NCBI GenBank assembly: GCA_900541575.1
Contig: UQKO01000018.1
Location: 1-40,286, forward strand
Source of the DNA: an uncultured Prevotella sp.
Lineage (GTDB): Bacteria; Bacteroidota; Bacteroidia; Bacteroidales; Bacteroidaceae
DNA: 40,286 nucleotides
Reading direction: 5' to 3'
Positions 9,032 through 16,952 of this stretch are shown here, one piece after another (position 1 is the stretch's first letter; every line of letters begins with the position of its first letter). The notes beneath the pieces were generated by a model. It was not told where the DNA came from. It searched no databases and saw only the letters and a program-made list of their open reading frames with translations. A program made the translations under genes and the position numbers.

Positions 9032-9332
9032 AAGAGAGTCTGCGTGAGGGTTTTGCTCCGAGTGCTGTTGTTGAGGAGTTCGCCTCTTTATGTAACTTCG
9101 CGGCCACCCTTCCCCCATGCAATGAGAAGGGAGGGGTGGCCGCGAAAATGCCTTGTATATAAGGATGTATGGCTCCAGCGGAATTATGCTATGTGCGAAA
9201 AAAGGAATCGGTAGATAACTTCGTTAGCAATGCGCTTTTATCTAGAGATGCCAAAGAGTGATAAGAAACTTTCGCATTAAAGCATAGGGAAATCTTTGTG
9301 GAGCAATGGAAAAATGGAAATGGAGCGATGGA
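9032..9332. other. mreB-mreC intergenic region
   Basis: This 301-bp gap inside the rod operon holds no credible gene. Its one clear feature is the long GC-rich hairpin at 9097-9146. An internal promoter for mreC was not found: no TAnnTTTG box is obvious on the minus strand. Confidence 0.6.
9097..9146. repeat. Strong GC-rich hairpin between mreB and mreC
   Basis: TTCGCGGCCACCC at 9097-9109 is the exact reverse complement of GGGTGGCCGCGAA at 9134-9146, a 13-bp perfect stem that can extend inward through a CCC/GGG tract. It lies in the transcribed gap between mreB and mreC. There is no T-tract after it on either strand, so a plain Rho-independent terminator is unlikely. It may be an RNA-stability or processing element or a REP-like sequence. 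Confidence 0.75.
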
Positions 9333-10364
9333 TTATCTCATCAGGAAAGTGAAGTTTTCCACATTTTTCAGAGCAATGCCCGTACCCTTTGCTACGCAGA
9401 GCAATGGATCTTCTGCCACATGGAAGGGAATGTTGATTTTGTCGCTCAAGCGCTTGTCAAGGCCGCGAAGCAATGCACCACCACCTGTGAGATAAATACC
9501 ATTTTTCACAATGTCGGCATAGAGCTCGGGAGGCGTATTTGCTAGGGCGTTGACTACGGCTTGCTCAATTCTAGCAATTGAAGTCTCGAGGCAGTGGGCT
9601 ATCTCTTGATAGCATACAGGCACCTCCATAGGCATCGTGGTGATACGATTAGGACCATGGATGAGGTAGTCTTCGGGCGGGTTGGGAAGGTCAGTCAGTG
9701 CTGCACCTACATTGTGCTTAATGCGTTCGGCCATGCGCTCACTCACGCGCACGTTGTGCTGTCGGCTCATATACTCTTGTATGTCGCTAGTGAAGTCGTC
9801 ACCAGCCATCTTGATAGAGTTGTTAGATACGATACCGCCGAGTGAGATTACGGCAATCTCCGTCGTGCCACCGCCTATATCTACGATCATGTTTCCCTCA
9901 GGAGCGTTAACATCAATGCCGATACCAATGGCTGCGGCCATAGGCTCATAGAGCAAGAATACATCGCGTCCGCCAGCATGCTCGGCAGAATCGCGCACAG
10001 CGCGAAGCTCTACTTCGGTTGAACCACTTGGTACGCCGATGACCATGCGAAGTGAGGGAGAGAACAGTCGTTTGCCAGAGTGAACTTTCTTAATGAGTCC
10101 GCGCATCATTTGCTCGCAAGCGTTGAAGTCGGCAATGACGCCATCTCGTAGGGGACGGATCACTCGTATTTGGTTGTTCGTCTTCTCATACATGCGTTTC
10201 GCCTCTTCGCCCACAGCAATCATTTTCTCAGAGTGTGCGTCGAGTGCCACCACCGAAGGCTCGTTGACGGCAATTTCGCCATCGGCTATGATGATGGTGT
10301 TGGCTGTACCGAGGTCGATAGCCAACTCTTGTGTAAAGGAGAAGAACTTAGAAAAGAATCCCAT
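9333..10364 (-). CDS. mreB: Actin-like rod shape-determining protein MreB
   Basis: The bacterial actin homologue that forms membrane-associated filaments guiding lateral wall synthesis. The 343-residue product has the actin-fold ATPase motifs: phosphate 1 (AIDLGTANTIII, about 15-26), phosphate 2 (MIVDIGGGTTEIAVISLGGIV) and the adenosine motif (IYLTGGGALLRGLD). The N-terminal FFSKFFSF is a likely amphipathic membrane-binding helix. It follows purH by only 16 bp and begins the mre cluster. Length is usual for MreB. Confidence 0.97.
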   Translation of the reverse strand: MGFFSKFFSFTQELAIDLGTANTIIIADGEIAVNEPSVVALDAHSEKMIAVGEEAKRMYEKTNNQIRVIRPLRDGVIADFNACEQMMRGLIKKVHSGKRLFSPSLRMVIGVPSGSTEVELRAVRDSAEHAGGRDVFLLYEPMAAAIGIGIDVNAPEGNMIVDIGGGTTEIAVISLGGIVSNNSIKMAGDDFTSDIQEYMSRQHNVRVSERMAERIKHNVGAALTDLPNPPEDYLIHGPNRITTMPMEVPVCYQEIAHCLETSIARIEQAVVNALANTPPELYADIVKNGIYLTGGGALLRGLDKRLSDKINIPFHVAEDPLLCVAKGTGIALKNVENFTFLMR

Positions 10365-10380
10365 ATAATAATTGTGCTAA

Positions 10381-10974
10381 TTATTTTTCAAACCAGTTGT
10401 GGATAGCTGTGTCGTAGTGGCTACTTACACCGAAAGCTTGAGTAGCAAACCAACGACGCTCCTCGAGTTCTGTTTGTGCTCCGTTCTTGGTGATAATGTC
10501 GAGCAAGGGCTTGTATTGAGCTTTTGAGGGTACAATCACCACGTCCTTGAAGTTCTTTGCTCCAGCGCGGATGAGTGAAATGCCACCTATGTCGATTTTT
10601 TCAATAATGTCTGCTTCGCTTGCACCGCTTGCTACGGTTTGCTCGAAGGGATAGAGGTCTACGATAACGAGGTCAATTTCAGGAATCTCATATTGAGACA
10701 TCTGCTTCTGGTCCTCTTCTAGTTCGCGGCGTCCGAGAATGCCTCCGAATATTTTGGGGTGAAGTGTCTTGACGCGTCCGCCCAAGATGGAGGGATAGGT
10801 GGTTACGTCTTCAACCTTTTGGCAGGGGTAACCCAAAGATTCAATAAACTTCTGTGTACCACCAGTTGAAAGGAACTGAACGCCTTCTTCGTGCAACTTG
10901 GCCAAGAGGGCTTCGAGGCCGTCTTTATGGAATACGGATACCAGTGCGGTCTTAATTTTCTTTGTAGAGGACAT
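10381..10974 (-). CDS. purH: Stand-alone IMP cyclohydrolase domain (PurH N-terminal half)
   Basis: This catalyses the last step of purine synthesis, FAICAR to IMP. In most bacteria PurH is about 510-530 residues with an N-terminal IMP cyclohydrolase (MGS-like) domain and a C-terminal AICAR transformylase. Here only 197 residues are encoded. The cyclohydrolase parts are all present: FLSTGGT, the GGRVKTLHP loop (Lys69), VDLYPF (Tyr108), EKIDIGG (Asp128) and RAGAKN (Lys140). The protein ends cleanly after SSHYDTAIHNWFEK, at the domain boundary, and mreB follows 16 bp later, so no transformylase remnant exists. The locus (purH upstream of mreB) is the normal Bacteroidales one, so the second domain seems to have been lost here or split off to a separate gene. 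I infer a functional single-domain enzyme. Confidence 0.9.
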   Translation of the reverse strand: MSSTKKIKTALVSVFHKDGLEALLAKLHEEGVQFLSTGGTQKFIESLGYPCQKVEDVTTYPSILGGRVKTLHPKIFGGILGRRELEEDQKQMSQYEIPEIDLVIVDLYPFEQTVASGASEADIIEKIDIGGISLIRAGAKNFKDVVIVPSKAQYKPLLDIITKNGAQTELEERRWFATQAFGVSSHYDTAIHNWFEK

Positions 10975-11017
10975 ATTGATTTCTTGTTTGTTGCGTAATA
11001 AGTCTTGATTTTGCTTG

Positions 11018-11049
11018 CAAAATTACTTCTTTTTATTGGGCTTCGCCAA
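11018..11049 (-). promoter_or_regulatory. Bacteroidota-type promoter of the purH-mre-rod operon
   Basis: On the minus strand a -7 box TAATTTTG (11018-11025) fits TAnnTTTG, with TTGG (11046-11049) 20 bp upstream as the -33 element. It lies 44 bp before the purH start and would drive the whole purH-to-GY-protein operon. Confidence 0.65.
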
Positions 11050-11130
11050 GTTTTTACTTACAAAATAGTGCTTTTCGCATGATTTTGGTGCTTTTTGATG
11101 CGGCTAGGAATCATTGCGGTGAAAATGAAG

Positions 11131-11175
11131 AACCAAAGCGACGCTGCATCTTTGTGTTGCAAGGTCGCTTTGGTT
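11131..11175 (-). terminator. Terminator of lysS-gpsA
   Basis: AACCAAAGCGAC at 11131-11142 pairs with GTCGCTTTGGTT at 11164-11175, a 12-bp perfect stem, 53 bp after the gpsA stop. On the minus strand it is followed by CTTCATTTTC. Confidence 0.65.
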
Positions 11176-11228
11176 ATGGAGCAGTTTCTATGTTATGGGT
11201 ATTTTCGATGTTTAATCTTGAGTGGTGT

Positions 11229-12257
11229 CTACCTAAACGAGTCGGTGAGCAACTTAATCTCGATGGTGGGCGAGATGCGTTCGTAGAGGATGTTGTACAC
11301 GGCATCGAGGATGGGCATGTTGACATGGTAAAGGCGGTTGATGCCCTTCATGCATTTTGTGCCGTAGTAGCCTTCTGCTATCATTTCCATCTCGATTTGT
11401 GCCGATTTTACACTATATCCTTTACCTATCATGGTGCCGAATACGCGATTGCGTGAGAAGTTGGAGTAGCCTGTCACGAGAAGATCGCCCAAGTAGACGC
11501 TATCGTAAATCTGTCGGTCAATGGGATAGACGGCTCTCAGAAAGCGATTCATCTCTTGTACGGCATTGGACATGAGTACGCTTTGGAAATTGTCGCCATA
11601 TTTCAATCCGTTACAGATTCCAGCTGCGATGGCATAGACATTTTTGAGCACAGAGGCATATTCGATGCCTATCACGTCGCACGAAGTCTTGGTCTTCACA
11701 TAACTTGATGCCAATGTTTCGGCAAAAGCTTGTGCCTTATCATTATCAACACACCCCACCGTGAGATAGGTAAGTCTGCCCAAGGCAACTTCCTCCGCAT
11801 GGCTCGGTCCGCCGAGTACGGCAAGATTGTCGTCGGGCACATTGTATACTTGGCGGAAGAACTCAGAGCACACCAAGTTCTCATCAGGTACGATACCTTT
11901 GATGGCCGTGATGATGAATTTGTCGTGGAGCTTTACCTTGAGTTTGCGCAGGTGGTTCTTGAGATAGGGTGATGGCGTAACGAACACGAGCGTACGGCAT
12001 GAGCGCACTATCTCATTGATGTCGGTCGAGAAGGTGATGCGTGAGGTGTCGAAGTGTACGCTTGTGAGGTAAGAGGGATTATGCTCCGTACGTATAAAGT
12101 CGTCGATGGCGTCTTGTCTACGGATATACCAATGCAGATGCTCCACCTTTTCAAGTAGCATCTTTGTTATGGCTGTGGCCCATGAGCCACTTCCCATTAC
12201 TGCTATGTTTCCTAAATCGTATGACACGGGGGAATATGCTATTGGGGGATTAAGCAA
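11229..12257 (-). CDS. gpsA: Glycerol-3-phosphate dehydrogenase [NAD(P)+]
   Basis: Cytoplasmic enzyme that makes sn-glycerol 3-phosphate from dihydroxyacetone phosphate for phospholipid synthesis. The 342-residue product has the Rossmann motif VMGSGSWATAI near residues 20-30, the TPSPYLKNHL region, the substrate-site stretch IKGI, the GGPSHAEEVA block and the catalytic-Lys segment EYASVLKNVYAIAAG (the conserved lysine of the 6PGDH-like fold). It starts 12 bp after lysS and is co-transcribed with it. Confidence 0.95.
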   Translation of the reverse strand: MLNPPIAYSPVSYDLGNIAVMGSGSWATAITKMLLEKVEHLHWYIRRQDAIDDFIRTEHNPSYLTSVHFDTSRITFSTDINEIVRSCRTLVFVTPSPYLKNHLRKLKVKLHDKFIITAIKGIVPDENLVCSEFFRQVYNVPDDNLAVLGGPSHAEEVALGRLTYLTVGCVDNDKAQAFAETLASSYVKTKTSCDVIGIEYASVLKNVYAIAAGICNGLKYGDNFQSVLMSNAVQEMNRFLRAVYPIDRQIYDSVYLGDLLVTGYSNFSRNRVFGTMIGKGYSVKSAQIEMEMIAEGYYGTKCMKGINRLYHVNMPILDAVYNILYERISPTIEIKLLTDSFR

Positions 12258-12269
12258 GCATATTTAAAT

Positions 12270-13988
12270 TTAGAGAACGTTCCAACCTTCGATGTCTTGC
12301 ACGCTAGGCTTGGTGATATTGAGTTTGTACTTTTTAATCACTTCGCCTATTTGCTGTTGGATTTTCTGTGCTTTCACGTCCTTGAGGTCGCTCACGAGGT
12401 AGTAGCCCACCTTCTGTAGCACGGGCACGAGTTCTTCTGCAATGCCAGCAGCCACGTATTTGTCGGCCTTGTCGCGAGGGGCTTTCTTTTCAGGACGCAT
12501 TTGGGGGAAGAAGAGTACTTCTTGAATCTGTGTCTGACCTGTCATGAGCATAACCAAACGATCGATTCCGATGCCGATACCCGAGGTGGGAGGCATGCCA
12601 TATTGCAAAGCGCGTAGGAAGTCTTGGTCGATAAACATGGCTTCGTCGTCGCCTTTTTCAGAGAGGCGGAGCTGGTCTTGGAATCGTTCTTCTTGGTCGA
12701 TGGGATCGTTGAGCTCAGAGTAAGCATTGGCAAGTTCCTTGCCGTTTACCATCAACTCAAAGCGTTCTGTAAGGTTCGGATTGTCGCGGTGTTTTTTTGT
12801 AAGCGGCGACATCTCAATGGGGTAATCGGTGATGAATGTAGGCTGAATATAAGTGCCTTCACAGAATTCTCCGAAAATTTCATCGATGAGTTTGCCCTTG
12901 CCCATGGTGTCGTCAATTTCCATATTGAGCTTCTTGCAAATGTCGCGAATTTCGTCTTCAGTCTTTCCATTAAGGTCGTAGCCCGTCTTCTCCTTGATAG
13001 CTTCGAGGATAGGCAAGCGGCGGAAAGGAGCTTTGAAGCTAATGGTCTTTCCGTCGACCACGCTTTCGGGCTTACCATTTACTGCCACGCAGATGCGCTC
13101 CAATAGCTTTTCGGTGAACGACATCATCCAGTTGTAGTCCTTATACTGCACGTAGAGCTCCATACAAGTAAACTCAGGATTGTGACTGCGGTCCATACCC
13201 TCGTTGCGGAAATTCTTACCAATCTCGTATACGCCCTCGAATCCGCCTACAATTAAGCGTTTCAGATATAGCTCTGTGGCAATGCGTAGATAGAGGTCAA
13301 TATCAAGTGAGTTGTGGTGGGTGATGAACGGACGCGCACTTGCACCGCCAGGAATGGGCTGCAAGATGGGGGTTTCCACCTCAGTATAGCCATTCTCGTC
13401 GAAGTATTCGCGCATCGTCTTGATTACTTGTGTACGCTTCATGAAAATGTCTTTCACTCCGGGATTGACCAAAAGGTCAACGTAGCGCTGACGATAGCGA
13501 AGTTCAGGATCGTTGAAAGCATCGTAGGTTACGCCATCCTTCTCCTTTACTACGGGCAGAGGCTTGAGACTCTTAGAAAGAAATACAATCTCTTGAGCAT
13601 GAACAGAAATTTCGCCTGTCTGTGTGCGGAATACGAATCCTTTCACACCGATAAAGTCGCCCAAATCGAGCAGTTTCTTGAATACAGTGTTGTAGAAAGT
13701 CTTATCTTCGTCCGGGCAAATGTCATCGCGGGTAATGTATACTTGGATACGTCCCTTAGAGTCCATCAGTTCAGCAAAGCTTGCCTTACCCATGATGCGC
13801 TTACCCATCAGACGTCCGGCAATGCACACTTCGCGCTTTTCTTCTTCGTTGAAGTTTCTCTTAATATCATCGCTGTAAGCGTCTACTTTGTATTCGGCAG
13901 CAGGGTAGGGGTTGATGCCCAATTTACGCAGTTCTTCGAGGGAGTTGCGGCGCTGTATTTCTTGTTCGCTGAGTTCTAAAACGTTCAT
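12270..13988 (-). CDS. lysS: Lysyl-tRNA synthetase, class II
   Basis: Charges tRNA-Lys. With the start at 13988 (MNVLELSEQEIQRR) the protein has 572 residues; an ATG further out would add 17 residues overlapping the promoter. An N-terminal OB-fold anticodon-binding domain (about 50-160, including VCIAGRLMGKRIMGKASF) is followed by the class II catalytic core with motif 1 (VETPILQPIPGGASARPF), motif 2 (FRNEGMDRSHNPEFTCMELY) and motif 3 (GIGIGIDRLVMLMTG). A C-terminal extension of about 70 residues (after about 505) is longer than the E. coli enzyme and is the form I associate with Bacteroidales. Confidence 0.96.
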   Translation of the reverse strand: MNVLELSEQEIQRRNSLEELRKLGINPYPAAEYKVDAYSDDIKRNFNEEEKREVCIAGRLMGKRIMGKASFAELMDSKGRIQVYITRDDICPDEDKTFYNTVFKKLLDLGDFIGVKGFVFRTQTGEISVHAQEIVFLSKSLKPLPVVKEKDGVTYDAFNDPELRYRQRYVDLLVNPGVKDIFMKRTQVIKTMREYFDENGYTEVETPILQPIPGGASARPFITHHNSLDIDLYLRIATELYLKRLIVGGFEGVYEIGKNFRNEGMDRSHNPEFTCMELYVQYKDYNWMMSFTEKLLERICVAVNGKPESVVDGKTISFKAPFRRLPILEAIKEKTGYDLNGKTEDEIRDICKKLNMEIDDTMGKGKLIDEIFGEFCEGTYIQPTFITDYPIEMSPLTKKHRDNPNLTERFELMVNGKELANAYSELNDPIDQEERFQDQLRLSEKGDDEAMFIDQDFLRALQYGMPPTSGIGIGIDRLVMLMTGQTQIQEVLFFPQMRPEKKAPRDKADKYVAAGIAEELVPVLQKVGYYLVSDLKDVKAQKIQQQIGEVIKKYKLNITKPSVQDIEGWNVL

Positions 13989-14363
13989 TCGTTGTAATTT
14001 TATTGTTTTGAGTGCAAAGATAGTGCAAACCGAGCGCAATACAAAATGAAAGGCGAAAGACTTTTATTTTTATTGCAGAGGTGCAGTCTAAGAGGTCGTA
14101 AAAGTTGATAGGATTGTTTAATTGCACCTTTTCTATCACTTCTCTTTCCTCAGTCTCAGTTTGGTTCGTTCGAAGCTTACGTATTCATCCGTTCGCAAGG
14201 AGTAGATTTTATCTACACAGAGAGAAGATTTTGCGTGCCCTGAAGGAAGGCAGTGTCTTCGCGTTGACTAGGTAAAAGAGCTTCATCAAACTTTTGTTCT
14301 TACAGGACATCACGCATACTCATGTGGGCAATCCAAGATGTTGCTTGAGTAGAGAGTGCTCTT
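13989..14363. other. Intergenic region between lysS and the UPF0597 gene
   Basis: About 375 bp. It contains the lysS promoter at 14015-14045 and otherwise nothing I can name: no stable long hairpin, no coherent reading frame, and no repeat shared with the rest of the window. Confidence 0.5.
14015..14045 (-). promoter_or_regulatory. Bacteroidota-type promoter of lysS-gpsA
   Basis: On the minus strand TATCTTTG (14015-14022) fits TAnnTTTG, with TTTG (14042-14045) 19 bp upstream as -33. It lies 26 bp upstream of the chosen lysS start and so supports that start over the more distant ATG. Confidence 0.65.
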
Positions 14364-15665
14364 TTATCCTTTGTGTGTCATGATATCAAGCACGCAGCGG
14401 TCGGTCTCGTTCATTGCTCCCGCACCGATGCTTACGAGGTTACGAATGCTTTGGTCTACATCGTTATCGATAATGCCTTCAACACTACTTACACAATTGC
14501 CTTGCATGGCTAGCATAGCCGAAAGTACTGCTGTGCTTACTCCCGTGGTAAGTTTTAGTGCGCAACTTGGCTTGGCACCATCGCATATCATCCCCGTGAG
14601 ATTGGCTATCATATTTTTTACGGCATAGGTCACTTGCTCGTAGTTGCCTCCCATTAGGAAGGTGATGCCGCAGCTTGAGCCTGTAGCAGCTACTACGCAT
14701 CCGCAGAGGGCGGAAAGTGTGCCTAGACTCTGCTTGATATAGATGGCGGTGAGGTGGGAGAGCATAAGTGCACGAGTGAGTTCTTCTGGTGTATTGTGGT
14801 TTTCCCGAGCAAATACCACTACGGGGTTAGTAGCGCAGATTCCTTGATTGCCTGAGCCAGAATTGCTCATAACGGGAATCATGGCTCCTGCCATGCGGGC
14901 ATCGCAAGCACACGACGTAGATGATAGAATGTGCGAGAAGATGCTCTCGCCCATAATGCCCCGTCCGAGCGGACGGCTTAGTACCTTTCCTAAGCAGTGG
15001 CCATAGTTGCCCCGTAGTGAACGATCGGCTGCGGCCATATTGAGGTGTGCGGCTTCATTGATAAATTCAATGTCGACAAGGGGCATTGTAGTGGCATACT
15101 CCCATACTTTTTTCAAACAGAGTTGTAGTGGTTTATCGCTTTCTGTGGTGGAGGCACAAGAGGTATTTTGCAGCGGATGGGCTTCGATGAGTTTACCATC
15201 GCGTTCTATACTGACGAAGTGGGTATGTTCCCTAGCAATCACTACACGTGCATGATGTCCTTTGGCATCCTCGGCCGTTACATCCACAAAGAGTTTTTCT
15301 GGGGTATCCTCGGCAAGACTGATTCTGATGCGTTCTTCGGCAATAAAAGTCTTGCCGCGTTCCACATCATCGGGTGTGCATTTGCCAAGCACTTCTAGCC
15401 CTTTGCTCGCATCGCCTGCTAATGCGCCAAGTGCAATGGCAATGGGCAGACCCACCATCCCCGTACCGGGAATGCCTACTCCCATCGCATTTTTTAGAAT
15501 GTTTGCACTCAAACGTGCCGTGATGTGTGTGGGACACGTTGTTAATTCTTGTGCTGCGCGGGCGGTGGCTAATGCTACGCAGATGGGTTCGGTACAGCCG
15601 ATAGCGGGTACTACCCAATGGCGGACTAGTTGGGTGATTTGTTTCTGTTCTTGGTGGGTGAGCAT
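14364..15665 (-). CDS. UPF0597 / L-cysteine desulfidase-like (serine dehydratase alpha-type) protein
   Basis: A 433-residue protein of the UPF0597 (YhaM/CyuA) family, related to archaeal L-cysteine desulfidase and to the alpha subunit of iron-sulfur L-serine dehydratase. Start is set at 15665 (MLTHQEQKQI); a longer frame would run into the regulator gene. Candidate [4Fe-4S] ligands are conserved: Cys24 in AIGCTEPIC, Cys277 in GNQGICATNP and Cys332 in ATGSSCGI, with GIPGTGMVGLPIAIALG a family-typical loop. It most likely degrades L-cysteine (to pyruvate, ammonia and sulfide) or L-serine in the cytoplasm. It lies 61 bp after an AraC-type regulator that may control it. Confidence 0.85.
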   Translation of the reverse strand: MLTHQEQKQITQLVRHWVVPAIGCTEPICVALATARAAQELTTCPTHITARLSANILKNAMGVGIPGTGMVGLPIAIALGALAGDASKGLEVLGKCTPDDVERGKTFIAEERIRISLAEDTPEKLFVDVTAEDAKGHHARVVIAREHTHFVSIERDGKLIEAHPLQNTSCASTTESDKPLQLCLKKVWEYATTMPLVDIEFINEAAHLNMAAADRSLRGNYGHCLGKVLSRPLGRGIMGESIFSHILSSTSCACDARMAGAMIPVMSNSGSGNQGICATNPVVVFARENHNTPEELTRALMLSHLTAIYIKQSLGTLSALCGCVVAATGSSCGITFLMGGNYEQVTYAVKNMIANLTGMICDGAKPSCALKLTTGVSTAVLSAMLAMQGNCVSSVEGIIDNDVDQSIRNLVSIGAGAMNETDRCVLDIMTHKG

Positions 15666-15726
15666 GTGGAATGAATTTGCTAATGTAAAAAGGAGTGTAC
15701 TGCCCCGTGTCGTAAATAGATTATAG

Positions 15727-16164
15727 TTATTGCTCGGCCTTTTTTTCTTTGGCTTCTTGCAGTTGTTGACTGCGATATTCTGAGGGTGTGCAGTGGTAGG
15801 CTCGGTTGAAAGCTTGGTAGAAAGCTTGTCGGCTTGCAAAACCTGAAAGTAGCCCGATATCTTCGGCCGAAGTGTCGGCATAGCGAGCTTGTGAGAGCAT
15901 ATTACAAGCATCGCGAAGTCGCATGCTATTGACGAGCGCACGATAGTTGTCGCCCGTACATACAGCCACGGCCGTGGTAATATAGCGTGGTGGAATTTGC
16001 AAATCTTTTGAGAGCTGAGCCGAGAGGTAAGAAGGGTCGCGATAAAGTTTGTTCTTCATCAGCTTGTCGAGAATCTTGACGTATATCTCGTAGGCTTTCT
16101 CGGGCTTCATCAGCTTGTAATAGCTGCGGTCGGCTTTTGCGATATGTTCTTTGTTCGTGCTCAT
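15727..16164 (-). CDS. AraC-type helix-turn-helix DNA-binding protein
   Basis: A 145-residue protein with the AraC/XylS double HTH in the C-terminal part (about 45-135): LYRDPSYLSAQLSKDLQIPPRYITTAV for the first helix-turn-helix and SAEDIGLLSGFASRQAFYQAFNRAYHCTPSEYR for the second, which is a very typical AraC ending. There is no room for a ligand-binding domain; the N-terminal 40 residues form a short helical piece (KPEKAYEIYVKILDKLM). I chose the ATG at 16164 because the one at 16173 lies within the putative -7 box. The neighbour downstream is the UPF0597 enzyme, an obvious candidate target. Confidence 0.85.
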   Translation of the reverse strand: MSTNKEHIAKADRSYYKLMKPEKAYEIYVKILDKLMKNKLYRDPSYLSAQLSKDLQIPPRYITTAVAVCTGDNYRALVNSMRLRDACNMLSQARYADTSAEDIGLLSGFASRQAFYQAFNRAYHCTPSEYRSQQLQEAKEKKAEQ

Positions 16165-16172
16165 GATAGGCA

Positions 16173-16180
16173 CAAAGGTA
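16173..16180 (-). promoter_or_regulatory. -7 box upstream of the AraC-type gene
   Basis: On the minus strand TACCTTTG fits TAnnTTTG and ends 9 bp before the ATG at 16164, which would give a nearly leaderless transcript. No good -33 TTTG lies at the usual spacing, so this is tentative. Confidence 0.35.
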
Positions 16181-16259
16181 AATAATAAACTGGAAAAAAG
16201 GTGGGGTGAAACTGAAAAATGTGGAATGATGGGCGGATGAGTTGCATTTGATTTAGGCA

Positions 16260-16276
16260 GGTTCTATAAATTCTGA
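16260..16276 (+). repeat. Dispersed repeat R1, copy 1
   Basis: GGTTCTATAAATTCTGA occurs exactly here, at 18261-18277 (minus) and at 40164-40180 (plus). All three copies are intergenic. This copy lacks the second palindrome arm seen in the other two. Confidence 0.7.
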
Positions 16277-16320
16277 TGATGGGATTTGTATGGTATTGGG
16301 AGTGGATTTCTTTACTTAAC

Positions 16321-16353
16321 TTTTGGTTTTAGTATGAGCGGGCTAAATCCGAA
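16321..16353 (+). repeat. Dispersed hairpin repeat R2, copy 1
   Basis: The unit ends in GAGCGGGCTAAATCCGAAA, with a hairpin formed by GGTTTTAG (16325-16332) and CTAAATCC (16343-16350), one G-T pair or mismatch. Nearly the same unit lies on the opposite strand at 18300-18333. Confidence 0.65.
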
Positions 16354-16508
16354 ACTTAAATATATAATAAGCACCGCTTTGCAAGCATTCTTATTCGCTT
16401 CTTCCCCTCATCTGCTCTTTGCAAGAATCGTTTGCTTCTATTTACTCCCCACGATTTTGCCGTCCACAGATTTACTCTCTGCCATATGCAAACCATCATC
16501 CATTGCTT

Positions 16509-16574
16509 TACCGGACGGCAGCGGTAGCTCTACCGGACGGCAGTGGTAGCTCTACCGGACGGCAGCGGTAGAGC
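16509..16574. repeat. Three tandem copies of a 22-bp repeat
   Basis: The unit TACCGGACGGCAG(C/T)GGTAGCTC is repeated at 16509-16530, 16531-16552 and 16553-16574. The copies differ by one base in the middle and by the last few bases of the third. Each junction forms the palindrome GGTAGCTCTACC. There are no spacers, so it is not a CRISPR array. Confidence 0.85.
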
Positions 16575-16911
16575 CCAAAATGCTCATCGAGCAATGAAAA
16601 GGTCACATTCGTGGCACGCTTCAGTAAGGATATTGAAAACGAAAGATATAATATCCTAACTCTCGAATTTATGATGGACGGGCTGATTTATCGTGTAAGT
16701 CGAATGCAATCAAGCTTGCTTGAATTGCTGAGACGCAGCCGATAATGACGATAAAAGCCTAATGGCTTTCATAGCCTAGGGCAACGCCCTGGGTTTCCCG
16801 TAAGCAGTGTAGTTATGCCCTAAAAGGGAAAAGTACGAATAAATAGTCCTTACTTTTGCCCATACCGGTAGGGTGTAACTATACTGTCTATGGGATACCT
16901 TAATATATGAC

Positions 16912-16952
16912 AAAAGAGGCTGTGCCGTAAATATTCATTACGACACAGCCTC
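16912..16952 (-). terminator. Terminator of hsp20
   Basis: GAGGCTGTG.CGTAA (16916-16930) pairs with TTACG.CACAGCCTC (16938-16952) with one mismatch, and on the minus strand the stem is followed directly by TTTTG. It lies about 65 bp after the hsp20 stop. Confidence 0.8.

Noticed and set aside
9032..9118. 29-residue N-terminal extension of MreC
   Set aside because: The extension runs through the GC-rich hairpin arm and lacks family support; MreC proteins start just before the membrane helix.
10381..10974. purH shortened by a frameshift with the second domain in another frame
   Set aside because: Only 16 bp separate its stop from mreB, so there is no room for the missing domain here.
12624..13106. 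160-codon plus-strand frame opposite lysS
   Set aside because: Same reason: fully antisense to conserved lysS sequence.
13314..13979. 221-codon plus-strand frame opposite lysS
   Set aside because: Lies wholly antisense to a well-supported lysS; a shadow frame caused by codon bias.
16286..16549. 87-codon plus-strand frame in the repeat-rich gap
   Set aside because: It spans an R2 repeat and the first tandem repeats; the translation has no domain-like pattern.
16509..16574. Possible CRISPR array
   Set aside because: The 22-bp units are directly adjacent with no spacers and only three copies; no cas gene is near.
16851..16858. TACTTTTG as a promoter in the repeat-rich gap
   Set aside because: No -33 element at the proper distance and no gene downstream on the plus strand.
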